This document shows positions 7,053 to 12,855 of a stretch of 12,955 nt of DNA, piece by piece (the first letter of the stretch is position 1; the number at the start of each line of letters is the position of its first letter). The stretch lies in the NCBI GenBank assembly GCA_003454335.1, contig DMKK01000072.1, positions 1 through 12,955 on the forward strand, in the 5' to 3' direction. The notes beneath the pieces are model-generated. The model was not told where the DNA came from. It did not search any database and saw only the letters and a program-made list of their open reading frames with translations. A program made the translations under genes and the position numbers. Origin of the DNA: Gammaproteobacteria bacterium (GTDB lineage Bacteria > Pseudomonadota > Gammaproteobacteria > UBA9214).

Positions 7053-8270
7053 TTACAACGGCAACCCGCGCGCCAGTTTTGGTGTGCGTCCCGAGCGGCC
7101 CATGGTCATGCGGGTTAACCAGCGCTTTGCAGGTGGCAGCAGGTCCAGCGCCAGCATGCCAGCACTGCGCGCCACCCCCAGTGCGGGCATCGGCAGGGCA
7201 AATAATCGTGCCAGACCGTCAGTAAACACCATGACATTCTGATGATCGCGGTGACGCCACTTGCCATAGCGGTTCAGCACAGCCAGTGAACCGGGGTCCT
7301 CACCTGCCTGCACGGCATCCACCAGCACCTCTGCCAGCACGGCAACATCGCGTGCACCCAGGTTAAAGCCCTGCCCGGCCACCGGGTGCAGGGTGTGCAC
7401 GGCATTGCCTACCAGTGCCAGCCGTTCACGTACCGATTCCTTTGCCTGCACCAGACGCAACGGCCATGCCTGCCGCCGACCCACTTTCTCCAGACGCCCC
7501 AGCCGGTAACCGAAACGTTCCTGCAGCCGCACCAGAAAATCCGCATCATCCAGCGCCATGATCGACTCGGCCTGCTCCGATGCAGCGGTCCACACCACGG
7601 CACAACGCTGCCCGGTCATGGGTAACAGGGCCATGGGTCCGGTATCCGTAAAGCGTTCGTAGGCAATATTATTGTGCGGCAATTGCGGCGTGATATTGGT
7701 GATAATGGCCGTCTGGCCGTAATCGCGCTCGACATGCCCGATACCAAACTGTTCACGCATGAGCGAATCTGCACCATCGGCGGCAACAATCAGGCGGGTA
7801 CCCAGACTCACGGGAACGCCATCACAGCTAAGATCCAGCTGCACAGCGTCATCCGTCCGGTGTACCGCTGTCACCGTTGCCGGACACCAGCTGTCCACGG
7901 CTTCAGTACGCGCGACTGCCGCGCCCACTACCTGGCCGATCACCCGTGCCGGCACGACATAGCCAATCGCAGGTAGCCCTTCCTCTGCGCGGTCCATACG
8001 TGCCATCCCGAAATGTCCGCGATCCGAAATATGTATCCGGTGAATGGGAGTGGCCTCAGGCGCAAGCTGGTCCCACAACTGCAGGCCAGTGAATATTTTT
8101 TTTGTCCCGTACGCCAGTGCAATGGCGCGGTCATCATAACCGGCCTCACTGCGCACCGCTGACTGCACCGCTTCGATCATGGCAATACGCAGCCCACGGC
8201 CGGACAGGGCACCGGCCAGGCTGGCACCGACCATGCCGCCGCCAACGATAACGATGTCATACTGCTCCAT
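7053..8270 (-). CDS. ubiH: 2-octaprenyl-6-methoxyphenol hydroxylase (UbiH)
   Basis: UbiH is an FAD-dependent monooxygenase adding the C1 hydroxyl in aerobic ubiquinone synthesis, acting in a soluble Ubi complex that handles the membrane-derived lipid. The 405-residue chain starts MEQYDIVIVGGGMVGASLAG (FAD dinucleotide motif, 9-15). It has LIVAADGADS (160-169) and the motif GNAVHTLHPVAGQGFNLGARD (288-308), whose GNA..TLHP.AGQGFNLG form distinguishes UbiH from UbiI/UbiF. The start lies 2 bases after the pepP stop and the end is 8 bases before ubiI, giving a tight pepP-ubiH-ubiI unit. No clear Shine-Dalgarno sequence precedes the ATG, so translation may be coupled to pepP. The sequence is clearly related to the adjacent ubiI, reflecting an old duplication known across gammaproteobacteria. 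Confidence 0.93.
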   Translation of the reverse strand: MEQYDIVIVGGGMVGASLAGALSGRGLRIAMIEAVQSAVRSEAGYDDRAIALAYGTKKIFTGLQLWDQLAPEATPIHRIHISDRGHFGMARMDRAEEGLPAIGYVVPARVIGQVVGAAVARTEAVDSWCPATVTAVHRTDDAVQLDLSCDGVPVSLGTRLIVAADGADSLMREQFGIGHVERDYGQTAIITNITPQLPHNNIAYERFTDTGPMALLPMTGQRCAVVWTAASEQAESIMALDDADFLVRLQERFGYRLGRLEKVGRRQAWPLRLVQAKESVRERLALVGNAVHTLHPVAGQGFNLGARDVAVLAEVLVDAVQAGEDPGSLAVLNRYGKWRHRDHQNVMVFTDGLARLFALPMPALGVARSAGMLALDLLPPAKRWLTRMTMGRSGRTPKLARGLPL

Positions 8271-8272
8271 GA

Positions 8273-9586
8273 CTAGGAACCCGCCGCCATCAGCGATTCG
8301 ATTTCTGCAACGGTGCGGGGCACGGCCTTGCTCAGCACTTCCGGTTCATCCTTTGTTACCAACACGTCATCCTCGATGCGGATGCCGATATCCCACCATT
8401 TCCTTGCCACACCACGACTACCCGCCGGGATATACACCCCCGGCTCAACCGTCAGCACCATACCCGGTTCCAGCTCTCGCCAGGCGCCACCAACCTTATA
8501 GTCGCCAACATCATGCACATCCATACCCAGCCAGTGACCGGTACGGTGCATATAAAAACGCCGGTAGGCTTCCTCTTTGATTAACCTGGCCGGGCTGCCC
8601 TTGAGGATACCCAGCTTGACCAGGCCACGTGTCATCACCCTGACGGCAGCGGCGTGTGGCGCATTCCAGTTGTTACCTGCACGCACCTTCTTGATGGCCG
8701 CCACCTGCGCAGCCAGTACCACCTCGTACAGCGCCTTTTGTGGCTCACTGAAACGCCCGTTCACCGGAAAGGTACGGGTCACATCGGAAGCATAGCAGTC
8801 ATACTCGGAACCGGCATCAATCAGCAACAGATCGCCATCATTGAGCACGGCATTGTTATCAACATAGTGCAGAACACAACCATTGGCACCACCACCTACA
8901 ATACTTGAATAGGCCGGCACCATGCCCGCGGACCGAAACTCATGCAGGAACTCTGCCTCGATTTCATATTCATGCATCCCCGGCTGACAGACTTGCATGG
9001 CGCGCCGATGCGCCTGGCAGGCAACTTTTGCAGCCGTTCGCATCACCCGGATCTCGGACCGGCTCTTGTAGAGGCGCATGTCATGCAGCAGGTGCTCCAG
9101 CGACACGAATTTGTCCGGGGTACGCATCCCGGTACGCGCACCTTCCCGGAGTCGGTTAACCCACCCCATCACCTGCTGGTCAAATTCCGGCCGGGACCCC
9201 ATGGTATAGAAGACCCGCTCACAACTTTCCATCAGGCCGGGAAGAATCTCGTCGACATCACCAATCGGGAAGGCATCATCGGCGTTGAACTCCTCGACGG
9301 CACCGGCCGTGCCGATACGACGCCCGGTCCAGGTTTCCATTTCAGGGTCACGTTCACGACAGAACAACAGGTATTCCCCGTGCGGACGCCTGGGAATCAG
9401 TACCGCAATCGCTTCCGGTTCGTGCAGTCCGGTCAGATAATAGAAATCACTGTCTGGCCGAAACGGGAATTCCACATCACGATTGCGTAGCTGTTCAGTC
9501 GCAGTTGGAATAATGGCAATCGAGCCCTTGCCCATCATGCGCATCAGCTGTTTTCTGCGGCGGCTGAATTCCTTTTGAGTGATCAT
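8273..9586 (-). CDS. pepP: Xaa-Pro aminopeptidase (PepP)
   Basis: PepP is a cytoplasmic di-metal (Mn) aminopeptidase that removes N-terminal residues preceding proline. The 437-residue protein has the N-terminal creatinase-like domain (about 1-170, with FPFRPDSDFYYLTGL at 40-54) and the C-terminal pita-bread domain. The five expected metal ligands are visible: D257 in LLIDAGSEY, D268 in ASDVTRTF, H351 in HRTGHWLG, E381 in VEPGVY and E405 in GIRIEDD, matching the positions in E. coli PepP. It heads the tight pepP-ubiH-ubiI group. A 140-base gap separates it from ygfB and holds a perfect minus-strand -10 (TATAAT, 9652-9657) and an inverted repeat, so it may have a promoter of its own. GGATGA lies about 9 bases before the ATG. 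Confidence 0.96.
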   Translation of the reverse strand: MITQKEFSRRRKQLMRMMGKGSIAIIPTATEQLRNRDVEFPFRPDSDFYYLTGLHEPEAIAVLIPRRPHGEYLLFCRERDPEMETWTGRRIGTAGAVEEFNADDAFPIGDVDEILPGLMESCERVFYTMGSRPEFDQQVMGWVNRLREGARTGMRTPDKFVSLEHLLHDMRLYKSRSEIRVMRTAAKVACQAHRRAMQVCQPGMHEYEIEAEFLHEFRSAGMVPAYSSIVGGGANGCVLHYVDNNAVLNDGDLLLIDAGSEYDCYASDVTRTFPVNGRFSEPQKALYEVVLAAQVAAIKKVRAGNNWNAPHAAAVRVMTRGLVKLGILKGSPARLIKEEAYRRFYMHRTGHWLGMDVHDVGDYKVGGAWRELEPGMVLTVEPGVYIPAGSRGVARKWWDIGIRIEDDVLVTKDEPEVLSKAVPRTVAEIESLMAAGS

Positions 9587-9615
9587 AACCAGTTTTCATC
9601 CATTAAAAGAATAAC

Positions 9616-9695
9616 TCTCGCAAAGGCCAAAGGCGCCAGGAAAGAAATATTATTATACTTTTTACAATGGCTTGTTACTTTGCGTATTTGCGAGA
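9616..9695. promoter_or_regulatory. Candidate pepP promoter framed by a 9-bp inverted repeat
   Basis: Within the 140-base gap between ygfB and pepP, the minus strand has a perfect TATAAT at 9652-9657, about 65 bases before the pepP ATG, but no good -35 at 16-18 bases. TCTCGCAAA at 9616-9624 and TTTGCGAGA at 9687-9695 are perfect complements, one on each side of the -10. A further TTTGCG occurs at 9679-9684, in tandem with the right arm (TTTGCGTA then TTTGCGAG). Either an operator pair for a DNA-binding regulator or a long RNA stem in a ygfB-pepP readthrough transcript could explain this. The arrangement is seen directly; the role is inferred. Confidence 0.4.
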
Positions 9696-9726
9696 AAAAT
9701 CACAGCATTTATGGGCGGACACTAAA

Positions 9727-10281
9727 TTATTGCAGGCGTGCTGCCGGCACCGGCTGCAACTCTTCGTAGAGCAGCAACACACCCATGCGGACATACTCCA
9801 CAATCTCCATATAGGCGGTCTCATCAGCCTCATCCATCATGTCATAGTCAAAACGCGCATGGGATATCTCATAAACATCCTTCATCACTTCACTGACACT
9901 GTCAGGCATTGCAACATCTTCACGAAACCCTCCAAGCGCCAGCCCGTAAAGAAGTCCTGCACACCATTGACTCAATGCCTCTGTGCGGTGCGGCAACGGC
10001 ACATCATCAGGGGGCAACAACAACCCGAATCCAAACGCATCATCATTAAACTGCAGCAAGAGTTCTGACTGCACGGTTAACAGCATGTCGCTACTGTCAC
10101 TGGCTGCGGCACTCAGGGTATTCCCTTCACCCAGCAAATACTCCAGCCAGAGACCCGGCGATGTTTTTCCAGCGGCACAGATTGTGCCGCTCAACATACC
10201 ATGTGCTTCACTGGCACTGCCGTCCGCACCTGCTGACTGCAGCATCTGTACCAACTCCTCATAGGATGTAATGTTCGGCAA
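9727..10281 (-). CDS. ygfB: YgfB-family protein (UPF0149)
   Basis: This is a 184-residue member of the UPF0149/YgfB family. The family lies before pepP in gammaproteobacteria, and its biochemical role is only partly known; in Pseudomonas aeruginosa a YgfB protein is reported to affect beta-lactam resistance. Visible features are SEAHGMLSGTICA (24-36), a middle segment LQFNDDAFGFGLLLPPDD, WCAGLLYGLALGG (106-118), and an acidic tail DEADETAYMEIVEYVRMGVLLLYEEL, all typical of the family. The start codon is TTG: AGAGGA lies 6 bases upstream and the family N-terminus fits, with no better ATG. The gene diverges from the coiled-coil gene at 10447 across a 165-base region. The family assignment is strong; the function is uncertain. 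Confidence 0.93.
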   Translation of the reverse strand: MPNITSYEELVQMLQSAGADGSASEAHGMLSGTICAAGKTSPGLWLEYLLGEGNTLSAAASDSSDMLLTVQSELLLQFNDDAFGFGLLLPPDDVPLPHRTEALSQWCAGLLYGLALGGFREDVAMPDSVSEVMKDVYEISHARFDYDMMDEADETAYMEIVEYVRMGVLLLYEELQPVPAARLQ

Positions 10282-10348
10282 AACAATTCCTCTCGGTCAA
10301 TGCCTGTAAAGACTGGATTACCAGCATCTTGTAACGGCTCTGAAACCG

Positions 10349-10357
10349 ATTATCGCA
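10349..10357 (-). promoter_or_regulatory. Candidate extended -10 for ygfB
   Basis: On the minus strand the sequence reads TGCGATAAT, an extended -10 element (TGn followed by GATAAT, five of six consensus bases). It lies about 68 bases upstream of the ygfB TTG start. No convincing -35 hexamer sits 16-18 bases further upstream, which extended -10 promoters can tolerate. This is a weak call made from the motif alone. Confidence 0.3.
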
Positions 10358-10411
10358 CACTCAACAGCCGACTTCGTGACAGAAAGTACCGCACACAACA
10401 GTACGCCGGCA

Positions 10412-10440
10412 TTGACCGTGTCACGTAACCGCACTATATT
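10412..10440 (+). promoter_or_regulatory. Sigma-70-type promoter for the ZapB-like gene and zapA
   Basis: TTGACC at 10412-10417 is separated by exactly 17 bases from TATATT at 10435-10440, a good match to the sigma-70 consensus. Transcription would be expected to begin around 10446-10448, that is, on or next to the ATG at 10447. The messenger would then be leaderless, or translation would start at the in-frame ATG at 10471. It should serve the coiled-coil gene and zapA and possibly read on into the 6S RNA. Confidence 0.7.
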
Positions 10441-10446
10441 GGCGCT

Positions 10447-10680
10447 ATGATTGAAGAAAACACACCCGTAATGACCGAACCGGAGCTTGTCCGCCTGGAA
10501 GAACAGGTGAACAACCTGCTGGAACTGCTTGGCCGCCTCACCAAGGAAAATCGATCCTTGCGCGCGCAACAGGAGTCACTGGCAACCGAACGCGCCGGCC
10601 TGCTGGAGAAGCATGACCAGGTCCGTAACCGTGTCGATGCGATCGTGACGCGCCTCAAGTCACTGGAGACAGGCATATGA
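10447..10680 (+). CDS. Small coiled-coil protein, ZapB-like (TIGR02449 type)
   Basis: The frame encodes a 77-residue, almost entirely helical protein with leucine-rich heptads from about residue 11 to 74 (LVRLEEQVNNLLELLGRL, then an Arg/Glu-rich stretch), predicted to be a long coiled coil. Short proteins of this type are found directly before zapA in many gammaproteobacteria and are annotated as TIGR02449 or cell-division ZapB-like. A role at the division ring is plausible from the neighbour but not shown. Its stop overlaps the zapA start (ATGA), so the two are translationally coupled. The start is uncertain: the promoter just upstream would place the transcript start near 10447, and an in-frame ATG at 10471 (giving 69 residues, MTEPELVRL) fits typical family length better. 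Neither ATG has a strong ribosome binding site. Confidence 0.82.
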   Translation: MIEENTPVMTEPELVRLEEQVNNLLELLGRLTKENRSLRAQQESLATERAGLLEKHDQVRNRVDAIVTRLKSLETGI

Positions 10681-10994
10681 TCAAGGACGCCAATGCCGTC
10701 AAGATCATGATCCTCGACAAGGAGTACATGGTTTCCTGCCCGGATGACGAAAAAGAAGCACTCGACGCGTCAGTAAGACACCTTACCGAGAAAATGTCAG
10801 AAATCCGCAGTACCGGCAAGGTCGTTGGCATCGACCGGATTGCAGTGATGGCGGGATTGAATCTGGCACATGAAGCGATCCAGTCAGGGTCGGCAATCGA
10901 CAGTGGTGAAAATTCGACCGGGCCCCGTCTCAGGGAACTGAATACCCGGATTGAAGAGGCGCTTGCCAGTTACCGGCAAGCAGAAATGAACTGA
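10677..10994 (+). CDS. zapA: Cell division protein ZapA
   Basis: ZapA binds FtsZ and crosslinks protofilaments, stabilising the division ring at mid-cell. The protein has 105 residues, a normal length. It starts with a short beta-rich N-terminal domain (KIMILDKEYMVSCPDDEKEAL, about 9-29), which binds FtsZ in the family, and continues with a helix containing the conserved GIDRIAVMAGLNLAHE (51-66). The C-terminal helix (PRLRELNTRIEEALASYRQ) is the oligomerisation coiled coil. The start overlaps the preceding stop by four bases. The 6S RNA gene begins only about 18 bases after the stop codon, the same order as in E. coli. A 7-bp hairpin (GCTTGCC/GGCAAGC) lies in the last codons. Confidence 0.94.
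   Translation: MIKDANAVKIMILDKEYMVSCPDDEKEALDASVRHLTEKMSEIRSTGKVVGIDRIAVMAGLNLAHEAIQSGSAIDSGENSTGPRLRELNTRIEEALASYRQAEMN
10961..10981 (+). other. Hairpin at the 3' end of zapA
   Basis: GCTTGCC at 10961-10967 and GGCAAGC at 10975-10981 form a perfect 7-bp stem with a 7-base loop, inside the last codons of zapA and about 30 bases before the 6S RNA. No U-run follows, so it is not a standard terminator. It could help processing or stability of a zapA-6S transcript; this is speculative. Confidence 0.4.
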
Positions 10995-11012
10995 AGTTGA
11001 AAGACTGATTAA

Positions 11013-11213
11013 ATTTGGGCATCCTCTGCTGTATGCGATAGCAGCTAAGATCTCCTTGAGCCTAATCTCCAACCCAGGGGACTTTATATGGTACCGGTGT
11101 GCATGTCCGTCATGTACGGAAAGCCTGAAGGGACCATTGCTGTCCCCCTCTTGAACCTTTGGTTCAGGGGCAACAGTTGCAACGGTACAAGTGGAGGATG
11201 CCCTCCCGAATTT
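11013..11213 (+). ncRNA. ssrS: 6S RNA (SsrS)
   Basis: 6S RNA binds the sigma-70 RNA polymerase holoenzyme by imitating an open promoter and restrains transcription in stationary phase. GGGCATCCTC at 11017-11026 pairs perfectly with GAGGATGCCC at 11194-11203 as the closing stem, with extra AAATT/AATTT pairing outside it. The 5' side contains CTCCTTGAGCC, matching the conserved CCCCUGAGCC of E. coli 6S RNA. The 3' side has the hairpin TTGAACCTTTGGTTCA followed by GGGGCAACAG, parallel to the E. coli CUUGAACCAAGGGUUCAAGGGUUACAG. The length (about 190-200) and the position between zapA and the cyclo-ligase agree. Ends are approximate. The promoter must lie in or near the zapA 3' end, or the RNA is processed from a zapA transcript; TGATTAAAT at 11006-11014 is a weak extended -10 candidate. 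Confidence 0.92.
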
Positions 11214-11241
11214 ACACCCGCCACCCGCTGATCCCTGATTG

Positions 11242-11847
11242 ATGAGCAGCCGCACACTGCGCCAGACTATTCGTCAGCAGCGACGCGCACTCACACGCAG
11301 AGAAGCGGCAACATGCGCCGAACAATTGGCGCGACAGACTTGCAAACATCCGCTCGTATTACGCAGCCACCGCGTCGCAGCCTACCTTGCATCTGATGGT
11401 GAAATAGACCCCGCACCACTACTGCAAACCCTCTGGTCTGCAAACAAACAGGTTTACTTGCCGGTGCTGGCACCTTTCTCTCCGGAACAACTCTGGTTTG
11501 CCCGTTTCGATCCTGGTGACATCCTTGCCTTTAATCGTTTCGGGATTCCAGAACCGGTACGCCGACGCCTGATAAAACCGTCTGCACTTGACCTGGTGTT
11601 AACGCCGCTGGTTGCCTTCGATACCGCAGGACATCGCATCGGCATGGGTGGTGGTTTTTATGATCGTACTTTTGCATTTCTTCAGCGGCGGCAGCACTGG
11701 CACAAACCAAACCTGGTCGGGCTTGCCTATGAATTCCAGAAACAGGCAACCATCAAACCAAACAATTGGGATATACCTCTGAATGCAATCGCGACTGAAG
11801 CACATGTCTATGAAAACTCGCGATCACGAACAAGTTACCCGGCCTGA
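11242..11847 (+). CDS. ygfA: 5-formyltetrahydrofolate cyclo-ligase (5,10-methenyl-THF synthetase)
   Basis: The enzyme uses ATP to turn 5-formyl-THF into 5,10-methenyl-THF, salvaging a storage folate that inhibits other folate enzymes. Gene synonyms include fau. The 201-residue protein has the N-terminal basic segment RQTIRQQRR (7-15), the LVLTPLVAFD stretch (118-127) and the family signature GHRIGMGGGFYDR (130-142), with WDIPL (176-180) near the C-terminus. I chose the ATG at 11242; a TTG one codon earlier is possible, and neither has a clear Shine-Dalgarno sequence. The gene starts about 29 bases after the 6S RNA, and in E. coli the two are cotranscribed. Its product links to the glycine cleavage genes of this window through the one-carbon folate pool, although on the opposite strand. 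Confidence 0.94.
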   Translation: MSSRTLRQTIRQQRRALTRREAATCAEQLARQTCKHPLVLRSHRVAAYLASDGEIDPAPLLQTLWSANKQVYLPVLAPFSPEQLWFARFDPGDILAFNRFGIPEPVRRRLIKPSALDLVLTPLVAFDTAGHRIGMGGGFYDRTFAFLQRRQHWHKPNLVGLAYEFQKQATIKPNNWDIPLNAIATEAHVYENSRSRTSYPA

Positions 11848-12493
11848 GATAACACAATCAGAACGGTATCCAGCAACGGCTTTTTGTGTCTTTTTAGCAA
11901 CACGAACAAACTGTTCAGCCATTAATGCAGCCACTCTTTAAACACAAAATTCTGGAACGTTTTGCATTTCTTCCAGACCGATAACACGTTGACCGGGAGA
12001 ACTGCACAGCAATTATTCCGCAAGCAAACCGAAGCAAAGGAAAAATTATTTTTCTATTGTTCCCCTGGCTGACACACATACAAACCAAAAAACTTTTTAT
12101 TGATGTACGCTACCGGCAATTTAAATAGTTGCATAAGCACTCTTCGTATTGCGCAGTAATGCAACGCGTCCTTACCCTGACTAACAGAGACAACAATTGT
12201 AACAACGACACCTGATTGACGGCATGCCTTCTGTTTGCACAATCAGCGCAGAAACAAACTGCGCGCATGCACATAACCGGGTAATTGTGTTTAACAATAC
12301 ACCTGCCAGCAGTAAATCTTTCCTTTCAACCCCCGCAAAAACTGTCGGTATATTTTTCACTACAAACAAACGCACCACCCAAATACAATTCATAAGCTTT
12401 TGTTTAACATAAATATATAGTTGGCTTTGTATATCAAGCAACACCGTAAAAACCATCATCTTCGCTGCAGCTTTGTTAACTATTCCGATAGCA

Positions 12494-12519
12494 GTGACAC
12501 TACACGTCACAATGTGACG
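12494..12519. promoter_or_regulatory. Candidate operator: clustered GTGAC/GTCAC half-sites
   Basis: CGTCAC at 12505-12510 and GTGACG at 12514-12519 are perfect 6-bp arms around AAT. Another GTGAC at 12494-12498 is also inverted relative to the middle GTCAC. Three copies of the pentamer within 26 bases suggest a dimeric regulator site. The spacing does not fit the CRP or FNR consensus (TGTGA-N6-TCACA), so the regulator is unknown. Confidence 0.3.
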
Positions 12520-12628
12520 CTTGCGATTTGATGTGCTACTTCATAACAAAATCACTGCATTGCTTTCCGATTTGCAGACCGTCACACGAGTATTTTTTTA
12601 CTCCGTGCGCACAACACACCGAGCGGAT

Positions 12629-12674
12629 AAAAAAAACAAAAAACAAAAAAACAAAAACGAAACATGCAATGTTT
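12629..12674. other. Interrupted A-tract and adjoining small hairpin
   Basis: From 12629 to 12657 the plus strand is runs of 8, 6, 7 and 5 adenines separated by single cytosines. Directly after it AAACAT (12660-12665) and ATGTTT (12669-12674) form a 6-bp stem with a GCA loop, followed by more thymines. The tract has a repeat of about 7 bases, not the 10-11 needed for strong intrinsic bending. Read on either strand the hairpin plus T-run could act as a weak terminator; an upstream (UP) or nucleoid-protein site is another possibility. Confidence 0.4.
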
Positions 12675-12855
12675 TTAGTTTGCGCGAAATCACGCCTGGT
12701 AAAGAATATTTACGTTTCACGTTTAACTTAAATATAAATGTTTTTATGCCGCTAACACATCCGAACAACAGGTACAATTTTCCATTAAATAAAACTGGTA
12801 ATTTGTTATCACTTGTTTATACTCACTTTGGGCTAACACAGTAAGGAGTTTTGGT

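Larger units (their letters stand above)
12402..12738. repeat. Pair of near-identical AT-rich 18-base direct repeats
   Basis: GTTTAACATAAATATATA at 12402-12419 and GTTTAACTTAAATATAAA at 12721-12738 agree at 16 of 18 positions, 319 bases apart in the same orientation. A third GTTTAAC occurs at 12289-12295 without the AT extension. They lie in the leader region of the lysine-rich gene. They could be binding sites for one protein or chance matches in AT-rich DNA. Confidence 0.35.
11848..12855. other. AT-rich intergenic region without a convincing gene
   Basis: About 1 kb between the cyclo-ligase and the lysine-rich gene is clearly richer in A and T than the coding part of the window. The open frames in it (for example minus-strand 12510-12181, 109 codons from a GTG) lack ribosome binding sites and family-like sequence. 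ACACAA at 11852-11857 and TTGTGT at 11884-11889, followed by CTTTTT, could be a weak terminator for ygfA. Other short inverted repeats are TCTGGAA/TTCCAGA (11951-11957/11971-11977), GAAAAA/TTTTTC (12040-12054), GTTGCAT/ATGCAAC (12128-12134/12159-12165) and GCGCAG/CTGCGC (12246-12264). These could belong to small RNAs or to regulation of the next gene; none is decisive. Confidence 0.6.

Noticed and set aside
11668..11973. 14-base repeat TTTTGCATTTCTTC in ygfA (11670-11683) and after it (11960-11973)
   Set aside because: Flanks do not match and the sequence is of low complexity; it is probably chance and not a duplicated segment or attachment site.
12054..12242. Minus-strand 62-codon open frame
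   Set aside because: No ribosome binding site, no family resemblance, and located in AT-rich intergenic DNA.
12181..12510. Minus-strand 109-codon open frame
   Set aside because: GTG start without a ribosome binding site, odd Cys-rich end, AT-driven composition and no recognisable domain.
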